Assembly: GCA_038259365.1 (NCBI GenBank)
Contig: JBBSOW010000003.1
Span: forward strand, 20,604 to 84,603
From: JBBSOW01 sp038259365
GTDB lineage: Bacteria > Actinomycetota > Actinomycetes > Propionibacteriales > Propionibacteriaceae
DNA: 64,000 nucleotides
Direction: 5' to 3'
The notes beneath the pieces were generated by a model that ran no database searches, was not told where the DNA came from, and saw only the letters and a program-made list of their open reading frames with translations. A program made the position numbers and the translations under genes. Of the stretch, positions 11,071 to 23,800 are shown in pieces. Each line of letters starts with the position of its first letter. Within the stretch, counting starts at the first letter, position 1.

Positions 11071-11691
11071 CTACGCCGCAAGCTTGACCAAAATCGCCTT
11101 CATCTGAGCAATTTCTGCCTTTTGGCTGGCGATGATCGAGTTGGCGAGTTCCTTCGCCTCGGCGTTCTCGCCTTGCGCAACCTCGGTTTCGGACATGGCC
11201 ACGGCCCCTTCGTGGTGGGTGATCATCAGCTCCACCCACATCGTGTCGAACTCCTTCCCGGTGGCGTTGCCGAGGGAGGTCATCTCGTCCTCGCTCATCA
11301 TGCCGGCCCCGTGCTCCATCCCCTGCATGTCTTCCATGCCGCCCATCGACCCGTCCGGAACGGGCTCTCCCCAGCTCTGCAGCCAGCCCGTCATCGTGGC
11401 GATCTCGGGGTCTTGGGCCTTCTTGATCTCCCGGGCGGTGGCGGTGACGTCGGCGCTATCCCCGGCGGTGAGCGCCATCTCGGCCATGGCGAGGGCCTGC
11501 CGGTGGTGGGGGATCATCCCGGTGGCGAAGCTGACATCGGCGTCGTTGTGGGCGGCCACCGATGCCGATGCCGACGAGGCGGCCGAGGGGGCTGTGCTGG
11601 CGGCCGGCGGGTCGGCCGGCGTAGCACCGCACGCGGTGAGAACGAGCGCGCCGGCGGCGAGGGTAGAGGCGAAAACAAGACGGTGTTTCAT
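11071..11691 (-). CDS. DUF305 lipoprotein, Met/His-rich (copper-linked)
   Basis: A 206-residue secreted lipoprotein. It has a signal peptide with lipobox LTAC (residues 18-21), then an Ala/Ser-rich linker and a DUF305 ferritin-like helical domain. The domain repeats the motif DVSFATGMIPHHRQA and ELMITHHEGAVAMSE, joined by a Met-rich loop (MGGMEDMQGMEHGAGMM). His/Met pairs of this kind suit periplasmic-side copper binding. It lies 71 nt downstream of copA on the same strand with its own AAAGGA ribosome site, so it probably belongs to the copper operon controlled at 14109-14125. Its biochemical role is unproven in the family. Confidence 0.88.
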   Translation of the reverse strand: MKHRLVFASTLAAGALVLTACGATPADPPAASTAPSAASSASASVAAHNDADVSFATGMIPHHRQALAMAEMALTAGDSADVTATAREIKKAQDPEIATMTGWLQSWGEPVPDGSMGGMEDMQGMEHGAGMMSEDEMTSLGNATGKEFDTMWVELMITHHEGAVAMSETEVAQGENAEAKELANSIIASQKAEIAQMKAILVKLAA

Positions 11692-11762
11692 GGGGTGTCC
11701 TTTCGAGGACCGTTGGGTTACAGGGGTGGCAAGACGGGCGGATTCACCCGAGGTGTGGCGGG

Positions 11763-14099
<2,337 letters not shown>

Positions 14100-14108
14100 G
14101 CCTGGAGC

Positions 14109-14125
14109 ATACCCTATGGGGGTAT
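14109..14125 (-). promoter_or_regulatory. CsoR/RicR-type copper operator of copA
   Basis: ATACCCTATGGGGGTAT fits the TACCC-N5-GGGTA pattern of actinobacterial copper-sensing repressors (CsoR, RicR). On the coding strand it reads ATACCCCCATAGGGTAT, and its right half contains the -10 box TAGGGT, 11 nt before the copA ATG. Binding would block the promoter until Cu+ is present. The sensor gene is not in the window. Confidence 0.75.
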
Positions 14126-14197
14126 CACGACCAACCGGACGCCGGCCGCCAGAGAGGCTCAATGTAGTTCAGCGTTGCATGTATTCATGATGATCTG

Positions 14198-14203
14198 TAT
14201 CGT
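14198..14203 (+). promoter_or_regulatory. Leaderless -10 box of the CmtR-like gene
   Basis: TATCGT lies 7 nt before ATG 14211. A short dyad, CATGTATTCATG (14179-14190), lies just upstream and is a candidate operator for the ArsR-family product. Confidence 0.5.
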
Positions 14204-14210
14204 TCCCGGC

Positions 14211-14546
14211 ATGGCAGACCCGGTGACGCTGACCCATACCGCGGCTCTCGCTCGGCTCGGGTACGCCCTAGCGGACGAGACCCGGGCGCGAATCCTGCTC
14301 GCCCTGCGCGAGGCCCCCGCCCACCCCTCCGATCTGGCGGAGTCCCTGGCCGTGTCTCGCCAGGTGATGTCGAACCAACTCGCCTGCCTGCGCGGATGCG
14401 GCCTCGTGACGTCGGTACGCGACGGACGCCGCACCTGGTACCGCCTGACCGACCCACACCTCGCCTCGGCGCTGACCGACCTGCTCCACCTGGTCGTCGT
14501 CGTCGACCCGGCCTGCTGCGGACCCGACGGGTGCACCTGCTCATGA
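14211..14546 (+). CDS. cmtR: ArsR/SmtB family metal sensor, CmtR-like
   Basis: A 111-residue winged-helix repressor. The segment LACLRGCGLV carries the two cysteines that match Cys57 and Cys61 of M. tuberculosis CmtR (Cd2+/Pb2+ sensor), and the C terminus ends in DPACCGPDGCTCS, supplying the third ligand (Cys102 equivalent) plus extra thiols. It should repress its own operon until Cd, Pb or a similar soft metal binds. The next gene, a CDF exporter, overlaps by ATGA and is the obvious target. The gene diverges from copA. Assignment to CmtR rests on cysteine placement; a related arsenic or zinc sensor is less likely. Confidence 0.85.
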   Translation: MADPVTLTHTAALARLGYALADETRARILLALREAPAHPSDLAESLAVSRQVMSNQLACLRGCGLVTSVRDGRRTWYRLTDPHLASALTDLLHLVVVVDPACCGPDGCTCS

Positions 14547-15250
14547 CATCACCGCCCACCGGCGCCCCCGCACTATCGGAGGGTCGCCGCGACGTCCTCA
14601 CGCGCCGGATCCGCTGGATCGTCGCGGCCACGATCACCTACAACGTGATCGAGGCCATCGTCGCGATCACGGCCGGGCGCCTGGCGTCGTCGGCCGCCCT
14701 CGTCGGCTTTGGGCTCGACTCGACGATCGAGGTGCTCTCGGCGGTGGCCGTGGCGTGGCAGTTCGCCGCCTCCGATCCCTCGCGGCGCGAGAAGACCGCG
14801 CTCCGGGTCATCGCCTTTTCCTTCTTCGGTCTCGCCGCCTACGTCGCCGTCAGCGCCGTTCGCACCCTGTTGGGGGCCGCCGAGCCCCAGCATTCCACGG
14901 TGGGGATCGTGCTGGCCGCCGTCAGCCTGGTCGTCATGCCCGCCCTGTCCTGGATCGAGCGACATACCGGGCGAGAGCTCGGGTCGGCGTCGGCCATCGC
15001 CGATTCCAAGCAGACCTTACTGTGTACCTACCTCTCGGCGGTGCTGCTCGTCGGGCTCGTGCTCAACTCCTGGCTCGGCTGGTCCTGGGCGGACCCGGCG
15101 GCCGCGCTCGTCATCGCGGGACTCGCCGTTCGCGAAGGCCTGCAGGCGTGGCGGGGTGACGCGTGTTGCGCGCCCGCCGCGGCCCTCGCCGAGCCCGACG
15201 GTAACGGAGCGCGCGAGGCGGGTTGCTGCGGCGAGGAGGCCGGGCGCTGA
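14543..15250 (+). CDS. Cation diffusion facilitator (CDF) family metal exporter
   Basis: A 235-residue, six-helix transporter. Helix 2 has GFGLDSTIEVLSA (the DxxxE-type site A) and helix 5 has ADSKQTLLCTYLSAVLL. It lacks a usual cytoplasmic C-terminal domain. Instead the tail is cysteine-rich (DACCAP... and AGCCGEE), suggesting soft-metal binding such as Cd or Zn. It is translationally coupled to the CmtR-like sensor (ATGA), making a two-gene self-regulated efflux unit. Substrate inferred from the sensor. Confidence 0.86.
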   Translation: MTSPPTGAPALSEGRRDVLTRRIRWIVAATITYNVIEAIVAITAGRLASSAALVGFGLDSTIEVLSAVAVAWQFAASDPSRREKTALRVIAFSFFGLAAYVAVSAVRTLLGAAEPQHSTVGIVLAAVSLVVMPALSWIERHTGRELGSASAIADSKQTLLCTYLSAVLLVGLVLNSWLGWSWADPAAALVIAGLAVREGLQAWRGDACCAPAAALAEPDGNGAREAGCCGEEAGR

Positions 15251-15258
15251 ACCGCCCG

Positions 15259-15298
15259 GAGCCGTCCGTCTAAAGCCGTCGGTCTAGAGCCGTCCGCG
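15259..15298. repeat. 14-bp near-repeat at the recD 3' end
   Basis: Units GAGCCGTCCGTCTA, AAGCCGTCGGTCTA and GAGCCGTCCGCG follow head to tail. The second unit supplies the recD stop (CTA on this strand), and the array lies between the convergent CDF and recD genes. Confidence 0.6.
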
Positions 15299-17269
15299 CA
15301 GGCCGGAGGCGCGGTTGGCCGGGCGGCCCACGGCGCGATGGATGGCGGCGAGGCTGCCAATGATGGAGACGTGCCGGGTGGCGCGCGTGACCGCGGTGTA
15401 GAGCAGCTCGCGGGTCAGCAGGGCGGATTCGTGGGAGGGCAGCACCAAGGTGACCCGACGAAACTGCGAACCCTGCGCCTTGTGCACGGTCATCGCGTGC
15501 ACCGTTTGCACCGCGTCGAGCTGGATGGGGGCAAACAGGGCCGGGGTGCCGCCCCGGGCGAAGGCGGCCCTGGGCCCCGTGCGCGCGTCGACGACCACGC
15601 CGGTGTCGCCGTTGTACAACCCGATGCCCGGATCGTTCTGGGTGATCATCAGCGGGCGGCCCACGTACCATTCTCCTTCGGCTCCGTACCCCGGAACCGC
15701 GGCGGCCAGGTACTCCTCGATCTCGTAAGCCCACCTCGCGACGCCGGCCGGCCCGCGGCGATGGGCACACAGCACCCGATGCTCATCCACCGCCTCCAGC
15801 GCGGCCACCGGATCTCCCTCTCTCCCCCCGCCAGCGCCCCGGGCGGCCACGTCGACCGCCAGAGCGGCGTCGAGGCACCGCTTGGCCAACGTCGGTAGGT
15901 CGGACAGGGCCGTCTCTTCGGCCGGCGTGTCGACGAGGCTGAGATCGCTGGAGCCCGACGCGATGATCTCCACCGCCGCGTCGGCGTCACCCCGGCGGAT
16001 GGCCTCGGCCAGTTCGGCGATCGCGCCGCCGAACCGCCAGGTGTGGGTGAGCTCGACGACCCCGCGCGCGGCCGCGTCCAGGTCCGAGCCTCGCGCACTC
16101 GATCCCGGGCCGGAAGCCGGCCGGTCGTCGGCCCGGGCGCGCCGCAGCGCGAGCAACCGGGGATCGTCGCCGACGATGGGGACGGCCAGCTGATCGGCGC
16201 GCGTGACATCGGCCAGGACGGCCCCGGCCTCCACCGAGGTGAGCTGGTCGGGATCGCCGACGAGGATGAGCCGGGTGCTGACCGGCAACGCCTCCAACAG
16301 CCGATCCATCATCGTCAGCGACACCATCGAGGTTTCGTCGACCACCACCACGTCGTAGGCCAGCGGGTTGCTGCGGTTGTGGCGAAACCGGCTCCCGGAC
16401 TGCGGCAACCAGCCCAGCAGCCGATGGATGGTGACCGCCTTGAGCGCATCGGCGTCGAAGGCGTGCGACCCGTCCAGCTCGGCGGCCGCGGTCCGCACCG
16501 CCACCTCCAGCCGGGCGGCGGCCTTACCGGTGGGAGCGGCCAGGGCGATGCGGGGGGCCGGCCCGGGCTGGGCCTGCAGGAGGGCGAGGATCTTGGCGAC
16601 GGTGGTGGTCTTGCCGGTTCCGGGCCCGCCGGCCAGCACGGTGACCGGGGACAGCACGCTGACGGCGCCGGCGACTCGCTGCCAGTTCACCTCGTGCTCG
16701 GCCAGCCCGTCGCGGTCGAAGATGGCGTCCAACCCGGAGGCGAGGGCGGCGACGTCGGCCGGGGGAGGCGCGGTGCGTCGCCGCGTGAGGCTGAGCCGCA
16801 CCGACTCCTCTTGTCGCCAGTAGCGGTCCAGGTACACCAGCGGGCCCAGCAGCCGCAGCGGGCGGGGGTCGTGCGCCGGGTCGACCGCGCCCGAGGTGGT
16901 GTCGGCGTCCCCGTTGGGCGCCAGCATGGGGTGCGTCGATGAGGTGTCGCTCAGCATGGTGTGCGTCATGGTAGAGCGGGCGACGGCGCTCCGCCACGCC
17001 TGGGATTCGGGCCAACGGAGCTCGCTCGTATCGTCGTCGGTGTCGGCGATGCTGGTGGACACCCTCGAGAGGTCGAGGCAGACCGAGCCTTGGCGCACCG
17101 CTCGCACGGCGAGCGCCATCGCCAACCAGACCCGCTCGTCGGGCTCGGCGCACAGCTGGGCCAGGCGCCGGGCGCTGTTGACGTCGGCCAGTTCGAGCAC
17201 GCCGGCCTCGTTGAACTCGGCGAGGAGCCCCTCGCCGGTGATCGCCACCTCGACCTCGGGGATGCTCAT
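15284..17269 (-). CDS. recD: Exodeoxyribonuclease V alpha subunit (RecD helicase)
   Basis: A 661-residue SF1B 5'-3' helicase. The N-terminal domain is poorly conserved (about 150 residues), then Walker A GGPGTGKTTTVAK near 220, VVVDETSMVSLTMMD (Walker B), LVGDPDQLTSVEAGAVLAD and the C-terminal motif VHKAQGSQFRRVTLVLP. The SH3-like insertion region has the usual NGDTGVVV. With RecB and RecC it forms the end-resection/recombination enzyme. Start ATG 17269 overlaps the recB stop (ATGA). Confidence 0.93.
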   Translation of the reverse strand: MSIPEVEVAITGEGLLAEFNEAGVLELADVNSARRLAQLCAEPDERVWLAMALAVRAVRQGSVCLDLSRVSTSIADTDDDTSELRWPESQAWRSAVARSTMTHTMLSDTSSTHPMLAPNGDADTTSGAVDPAHDPRPLRLLGPLVYLDRYWRQEESVRLSLTRRRTAPPPADVAALASGLDAIFDRDGLAEHEVNWQRVAGAVSVLSPVTVLAGGPGTGKTTTVAKILALLQAQPGPAPRIALAAPTGKAAARLEVAVRTAAAELDGSHAFDADALKAVTIHRLLGWLPQSGSRFRHNRSNPLAYDVVVVDETSMVSLTMMDRLLEALPVSTRLILVGDPDQLTSVEAGAVLADVTRADQLAVPIVGDDPRLLALRRARADDRPASGPGSSARGSDLDAAARGVVELTHTWRFGGAIAELAEAIRRGDADAAVEIIASGSSDLSLVDTPAEETALSDLPTLAKRCLDAALAVDVAARGAGGGREGDPVAALEAVDEHRVLCAHRRGPAGVARWAYEIEEYLAAAVPGYGAEGEWYVGRPLMITQNDPGIGLYNGDTGVVVDARTGPRAAFARGGTPALFAPIQLDAVQTVHAMTVHKAQGSQFRRVTLVLPSHESALLTRELLYTAVTRATRHVSIIGSLAAIHRAVGRPANRASGLRGRL

Positions 17270-20200
17270 CGGCCGGCCTCGGTCGTCCTACTGGGCGGAT
17301 CCTGCCGGCCGGCCAGCAGCTCGGACAACTCGACGATGAGCGCGGCGGGCGGCCGCCAGGAGAACACCCCGGTCCGGTGCCCGTCGACGACGGGGGTGTC
17401 GGGGCCCGCCATCCCGCGGACGAACAGGTACAAGATCCCGCCCAGGTGCCGCTCGGGCCGGTAGCCGGATTGGCGCCAGCGCAGGAAGCGGTGCACGGCG
17501 ACGGCGTAGAGCAACGCCTGCAGCGGGTAGTGCGAGTCCATCATGGCCCTGGCCAGCGCGTCGTGGGTGTAGTAGCTCAGGGTGAGCGGGGTGTCTCGCG
17601 TGGGCGCCAGCCAGTTCGTCTTGTAGTCCACGACGAGGTAGCGGGGGTGGACACCGCTCGGGCCCGTGGTCTCATCGGTGGCCTCGCAGCGCAGGACGGC
17701 GTCGATGCTGCCGGTCAGGAAGCCGCGCAGCACCTCCTCGCCGAGCCCGGGCACGCGCAACCGCTCGGGGTAGGCCACCAGCGGATCGTCGAGGCAGAGG
17801 TGGGCCTCGAGCAGGTCGGCGATCCTGGCTACCGTGACGGCGCTCGAGGCCGAACCGGCCTGGGTGGCGCGGTGGCCGCCGGCCGGTTTTCCGCGGTGCC
17901 CGCCGGCCAAGGGCATCTCGAAGTCCAGCTCCACCAGCCGATCCTGGGCGGGAAAATCCGCGAGGCTCCGCTCGCCCGCCAGCGGCCCGAGCGGGGTCTT
18001 CAGTGCGGGCACGAGGGCCGTCGTCAACTCTTCGACGCTGAACGGCTCGGCGCCCCGGTTCTGCATCGCGGGGAGGAGCGCCATCTGCGCCGCCACCTGC
18101 GCCCGTACCGCGGAACTCAGATCACCGCCGGCCCGGCCGGACGCGAACGGATCGACGTACTCCGCGATGGTGTGCACGAGCGACCCGAACGCGGTGCCGC
18201 CGGGCAGCGCCGCCATCGGGGACAGCTCGGCCAGCCGCGGGTCCCGGGTTTCGGGGTGCTGGATCGGGCCGAGGGAGACGACGGTCTCGTCGTCGGTCGC
18301 GGTGGGCTCGGCCTCGGAGCCTCTGTTCGCGGGGGCCCGCGCCGAGGAGGCCCCGGATTCCCCGCCCGGGCCGGATCCGAGGGAGTGCAGGTGCTCGTGC
18401 GCCGCCGCGGTGATGGCCGAGTAGGACGTTCGGCGCCACGTCGTGTCGATGACGCGGGCGAACCGCCGCGCCGCCAACGTCGCGGCGGGCGAGTCCGCCC
18501 GGGGGATCGCTGCGTCGGCGGATGCGTTGCCGTCGGCGCTGGCCGCGATGGGTTCGACGACGACGCCGGTCGCACGCAGGGAGCCCAGGTCGGTGGGATT
18601 GAGCTCCGGGTCGTAGTCCAGCGCTATCGCCTCGGTGGGGTTCGCGGCCGCAACGGCCCGATCGCGTTGCAGGAGCCGATGCAGCGGCGACGGCGGGGTG
18701 TTCTTGGCCGAGCTCGCCCACCACAAGACGAGGTGGGATTGGGCCCGGGTGGCGGCGACGTAGAGCAGGCGCAGCGAATTCCCGGCCTCCTCGGCCAGGT
18801 ACCGCTGGTAGCGGTGGTCTCGTCCAGGGCTGAAGCCGCCGACGTCGGCAACGCGATGATCCCGCTCGTCGTGCAGCGTCAGCACCTGCTGTTTGTCGTC
18901 GAAGACGAAGCGGTCCCACTGGTCGGGTAGGTAGACGACCGGAAACTCCAAGCCTTTGCTGCGGTGCACCGTCATGATTTGGACCGCGTGCTCGTCGGTC
19001 TCCAGCCGGCGCGACCGGTCGTCACTGCTGGCGCGGGCCTCCTCGATTCGCTCGGCCAGCCACGTCCGCAGGCTGTGCACGCCGAAGTTGTTCCGGGAGG
19101 CGGCGCCGTGTAGTAGTTCGGCCAGATGGCGAAGATCGGCGAGCTCCCGCTCCCCGGCCTGCTGGCTCAACAGCCGCTGCGGCACCCCCATAACCGCATT
19201 GATGCGAGCGGCGGCGGCGGCCACCCCGGATTCGTTGAGCAGGCGTCGCCAGCCCTTAACGCGTTGCGCGATGACCCCCAGCTCGTCGTCGTCGGCCTCG
19301 GCCAGCTCGGTCAGCGACCACCCCACGAACGGGGTCAGGCTCACCTCCCGCACCGCGGCCGTTCGAGGGTCCTCCATGGCGGCGAGCAGGGTGAGCCAAT
19401 GCTGGGCCGCGGTGCCGCTGAACACCGACGTGGCCCCGACCACCACGGCGGGGATGCCGGCGGCGGCGAGCTGGAAGCGCAGCCGCTCGGCGGTGGCGTT
19501 CTTGAGCACGAGGATGGCGATGTCGCTGGCGGTGAGGGCGGACCTTCCGCCGCCGGCTCGCGTCTGGTGGGTTCGGCGCAGCTGGTGTCCGGCCCCCAAC
19601 AGCCCACCGATGTCGTCGATGACGTCGGCTTCGACCCTGTCGCGCAGCACGTCGACGCGCTTGGGATCCGTCGAGGGGTCCAGGACGCGTAACCGGACCG
19701 GAGCCAGCGGCTGGCCGGCGGCGTCCTGCAGCCGGGCGACGTCGTGGTGGGCCGAGACCTGGCGCTCCACAATCCGCGGGTCTCCGAGCACCGCCCGATC
19801 GAACAGGCCGTGCAGGGTGTGGACCATGGCCGAATCGGCGCGAAAGTTCGTGGCCAGGGTACGCACGTCGTCGGTGGCGGCCACGGCCTCGAGGTAGGAG
19901 TAGACGTCGGCGCCGCGGAACCCGTAGATGGCCTGCTTGGGGTCACCGATCAGCACCAGCGTCGAGTGGCCGTGGAAGCTGTCGCGCACGATGCGCCACT
20001 GCAACGGGTCGGTGTCTTGGAACTCATCGACCAACACCACCGAGTAGCGGGCGCGCAGCCGGGCCAGGGCGGCCGGTCCGAGCACGTCGTCGTGAATGGC
20101 CTCGTCGAGCCTGATCATCAGATCGTTGAACGTGTACAGGCGAAGTCGACGCTTGCGCCGTTCGACTTCGGTCCGGATCGCGCGGGCGAAGTCGACGCGC

Positions 20201-20835
20201 TCGGCCGCGCGACCGGTGGCGTTCGCGGGAACCAGGGCGGCGTCTTCGCTGTGGACGGCGCGGCCCGCGAACCCGATGGCCTCCTCGAGGCTGAATGGAG
20301 GGTTCTGCTCGGCGGCGCTGTAGCGCCGCAGGTACTCATCGCTGACCGCCTCGCGGGTGAGCTGGCTCAGGTCCTCGATCAGGCTGAGATCGCGCTCGGA
20401 GTCGGCCAGCACCCCCAGGCCGGTGAGCATCCGCTGGCAGAACTCGTGCGTGGTGGCGATGGTGGCGGCGTCGAACTCCGCCAGGGCCACGCGGATCCGA
20501 TCCAGCCGGCGCTGGAGTTCCTCGGCGACGGGATCGCAGATCAGTTGGAGGACCGAGTCGAGGTGCTCGAGCGGATGGTTTCGCAGGGCCAGGGACAGCG
20601 CGCTCTCGGTCTCGATGAGGCGCGTGCGCACCCGCCCGCGCAGCTCGTGGGTGGCCGCGCGGCTGAAGGTGACGATCATCAACTGATCGAGCGTGGCCAC
20701 CCCCTCGGCGAGGTAGCGCGCGGTGAGCGCGGCGATGGTCCACGTCTTACCGGTGCCCGCGCTCGCCTCCAGCACCAGCGTCCCGGTGGGCAGGGCGGCC
20801 GTCACGTCGAACGGTGAGGGGTCGATCGGGCTCAT
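17266..20835 (-). CDS. recB: Exodeoxyribonuclease V beta subunit (RecB helicase/nuclease)
   Basis: 1189 residues. Walker A is LEASAGTGKTWTIAALTARYL (residues 19-39), with SRAATHELRGRVRTRL, VLVDEFQDTDPLQWRI, LIGDPKQAIYGFRGADVYSYL and VHRSKGLEFPVVYLPDQW. The C-terminal nuclease has GSIDAVLRC, YLVVDYKTNWL and YPLQALLYAVAVHRFLRW, the full RecB nuclease motif set. It is the 3'-5' motor and only nuclease of RecBCD. ATG 20835 overlaps the recC stop by one base (TGATG). In-frame codons upstream to 21222 are inside recC and are not part of the gene. Confidence 0.94.
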   Translation of the reverse strand: MSPIDPSPFDVTAALPTGTLVLEASAGTGKTWTIAALTARYLAEGVATLDQLMIVTFSRAATHELRGRVRTRLIETESALSLALRNHPLEHLDSVLQLICDPVAEELQRRLDRIRVALAEFDAATIATTHEFCQRMLTGLGVLADSERDLSLIEDLSQLTREAVSDEYLRRYSAAEQNPPFSLEEAIGFAGRAVHSEDAALVPANATGRAAERVDFARAIRTEVERRKRRLRLYTFNDLMIRLDEAIHDDVLGPAALARLRARYSVVLVDEFQDTDPLQWRIVRDSFHGHSTLVLIGDPKQAIYGFRGADVYSYLEAVAATDDVRTLATNFRADSAMVHTLHGLFDRAVLGDPRIVERQVSAHHDVARLQDAAGQPLAPVRLRVLDPSTDPKRVDVLRDRVEADVIDDIGGLLGAGHQLRRTHQTRAGGGRSALTASDIAILVLKNATAERLRFQLAAAGIPAVVVGATSVFSGTAAQHWLTLLAAMEDPRTAAVREVSLTPFVGWSLTELAEADDDELGVIAQRVKGWRRLLNESGVAAAAARINAVMGVPQRLLSQQAGERELADLRHLAELLHGAASRNNFGVHSLRTWLAERIEEARASSDDRSRRLETDEHAVQIMTVHRSKGLEFPVVYLPDQWDRFVFDDKQQVLTLHDERDHRVADVGGFSPGRDHRYQRYLAEEAGNSLRLLYVAATRAQSHLVLWWASSAKNTPPSPLHRLLQRDRAVAAANPTEAIALDYDPELNPTDLGSLRATGVVVEPIAASADGNASADAAIPRADSPAATLAARRFARVIDTTWRRTSYSAITAAAHEHLHSLGSGPGGESGASSARAPANRGSEAEPTATDDETVVSLGPIQHPETRDPRLAELSPMAALPGGTAFGSLVHTIAEYVDPFASGRAGGDLSSAVRAQVAAQMALLPAMQNRGAEPFSVEELTTALVPALKTPLGPLAGERSLADFPAQDRLVELDFEMPLAGGHRGKPAGGHRATQAGSASSAVTVARIADLLEAHLCLDDPLVAYPERLRVPGLGEEVLRGFLTGSIDAVLRCEATDETTGPSGVHPRYLVVDYKTNWLAPTRDTPLTLSYYTHDALARAMMDSHYPLQALLYAVAVHRFLRWRQSGYRPERHLGGILYLFVRGMAGPDTPVVDGHRTGVFSWRPPAALIVELSELLAGRQDPPSRTTEAGR

Positions 20836-23800
20836 CAGTAGGTCGTCTCCACATCGAGAATCGGCTCCCAAACCAGGCGCGCGAGGGCGCCGAACCGGCT
20901 GCGTTCGTGGCGGCCCACCTCCCGCAGCTCGGGATTGGCCTGGGCGGTGAACAGCTCGTCGACGCGCTTGCTCACCAACCTGGCCCAGACATCGTCGAAC
21001 TCGTATTCGAACTGCTTCTTCACCGTCGAGGTGTCTCGCCAATCTTGCCCGCTCCGCGCGGTCCGGGCGTAGGCGAGGGCGGTGCGCGGCGGTAGCGCCA
21101 GCGGGGAATCCAAGCCGGCGAGGAAGAGCCCGCACAGCTGCGAGAGCACCGCTTCGGCCCGCTCCGGCGGGATGGGACCGAGCCAGATGGCACCGCCCTT
21201 GCCGACGACGGCCGCGCGCCATTCACGTTCCGGGCGAGCCACGGTGAGGCTCACCAGATCGATCCAGGCGGGCAGGAGTTGCTTGGCCGAGACCCGGGAG
21301 AAGCTGACCCGGTCCAGCACGTGGTCATAGATTCCGCCGATCAGCCCGCTCAGCCGCAACGCGTTCGCGTCGACGGGCAAAAGACCCAGGGCGGCCGGGG
21401 TCACCCTCAACGCGACGTCCTGGCTGCTCGGAACGACGCCGCGGATGGGCTGGATCTGACCGAGGATGCCGCCCACGTCGGCCATCGTCCGATCCAGTTC
21501 GGACTCGCCGAACCGACGGGGTGGGAGCTGCCCGCGGAGCCATTCGGCGCGGCGGATCTCGTCTTGTCCCGCGCCCGCCATCGCCAACCGGAGCACCCGC
21601 TCGCCGAGCTGCCAGCGCTGCAACCCGTCCAGGGCGATGGGGATCTCGTCGGTGGTGGGATCGTTCTCCTCGGTCCAGGTGGCGAGCCCCAGCCGCTGGC
21701 GCAGAAAGCTCTGCGCCGGATGCCGGAAGAATCGGTGCAGCTCGCCCAGCTCGACGGCCTGAGGCGGCTCGGTCGGGGGCCATGCGATGGCGTCGAGACG
21801 GGCGCTGGGCGGCGCCGACCGCACCCGCCGCCCGGCGGTGGCGGCGGCGAGGGAGAGTTCATCGAAGCTGATGGGCCGTCCCGCGAAGCCCGGGTGGCCC
21901 GCGGTGAAGCCGGGATCGAAATTGGGCGTCGAGTAGGGCTGCAGGGGGTGCCGCGTCGTGATCCACGAGGTGAGCTTCGCCGCCGTCTCGGTGCTGCCCG
22001 CGGGCGCGGTGGCGGTCTCGTCGATGGCGTCGAAGAGTTCTTGGACGGGCACGGCCGCGGGCCGGGGCGCGTTGGTGCGCAGGTCGGCACCGGAGTAGAC
22101 GACGACGAGCTTCTCCCCGGCGGACCCGACGGCGTCGAGGAGGAGCTGGCGGTCCTCGCTGCGCCGGTCGAACTCGCCGACGATCGGATCCCGGGCGAGG
22201 AGGTCGTCGCCGTCGGTGGCCGCGCCGCGCGGGAACACCCCGTCGTCGAGGCCGAGCAGGCACACCACGCGGTGGGGCACCGAGCGCATCGGGGAGAGCG
22301 TGCAGACCGTCAGCGCTCCGGTGCGAAAATTCGAACGGGAGGGGCGAGGCTCCAGCAACGAGGCGAACAGCGCCCGAAGATCACCGGGGGTCAGGAGGGT
22401 CCGCCGTTGTCCAGGGGGGTCGGTTTCGAGTTGATCATGCTCGGTTTGATCATGCTCGGTTTTATCATCGTTGGGCGTGGAGCCGGACAGGCGGCCCAGT
22501 AGCGCGTAGGCGTGCGAGACCTGCCAGGCCTGATCGGGCGCGGCGGCGGTGAGTTGATCGACAGCGCGCTTGAGCAGGGACACCCATCCGTCGAGGCTGT
22601 GCGAGCGGCCAGCGGCGTGCACGAACTCGCGGAGGCGCAAGATCAACTCGCTCACCTTGCCGACCAACTCGATGTCTTGGGAGTCGACGTCGTCGAGGGG
22701 GAGGGCGGTGCCCAGGGTGGGGAGGTCGTCCTCGCTGAACGCGACGCCGGTGAGCATGCGGTCCATGCCGCTGAGCCAGGTGTTCTGCCCGAACCCGGCC
22801 ATCGAGAAGGCGCCGCGGCCGGCCGGATCCACCCCCCACCGCACACCGGAGCGGGAAACGAGTTCGGACACGCGCACCAACGCGTCGTCGCTGAGGCCGA
22901 ATCGGCGAGCGATGGGTTCGGCCGCGCACAGGTCGAGCAGTTGCGATCGGGTGGCGCGTCCCAATCCGAGGTCGAGCAGCTGCCGCAACAACCCGAGCAG
23001 CGGGTTGGTCTGGCCGGCGGAGCGATCCGCCAACCGGACCCGCAGTTGTTGTCCGGGATGGGTCGAGGAGAGGTTCCCGTCCTCCGCGACGGCGCCGAAG
23101 TTGGCCGTGATGAGGGGCGCGTACAGCTCGACGTCGGGGCACAGCACCACGATGTCGCGCGGTTCCAGGCTCGGATCGTCCTCCAGCAGGCCGGTGATCA
23201 CCTCGCGCAAAACCTCCACCTGACGATCCGGTCCGTGGGAGGAGTGCAGGGTGATGGAGGCGTCCGACGCCGAGAGCGGCCGCCGCGTCGACGGTTCCGC
23301 ATCGGCGGCGATCGCCGCCTGCAGGCGGGCGAGCAGGGTCGTCTCGGCCTCGCCTCGGGGTGGCTCGAGTTGGTCGGCGGCCAGGTGTTCGTCGCTGCCG
23401 AGATGGGGCTGAATACGCAGCTGAAGCTCGCGCAGATCGCGCCCCAGACGGGCGTTCAATCGGTGCTGGGGCAGGAATCGACTCGGATCGGCGCTGCGCC
23501 GGACGGACCCGGTGTCCAGAGCCGGCGCGACCTCGCTCCGGACGCGCCCCCATAGCGTGGGAGAGGGGTGGGGGAGCCACAGATGCACCTCGCGATGCCG
23601 GCCGAGCGCTCCCAGCAGCGCGATCTGGGTGCTGGTGAGCCTCGTCGGCCCGAAGATCGACAACCGTGTGGGAAGGGCGACCAGGCCGGGGTTGTGGGCC
23701 AGGGCCCCGACTGCTGCCCTCGTCCGCTGGACCGGATCGCGCAGGATCGAACTGTCACCCGCTCCGTCGCCTCTGGTGGACTGGTCGGCGATGTGCTCGG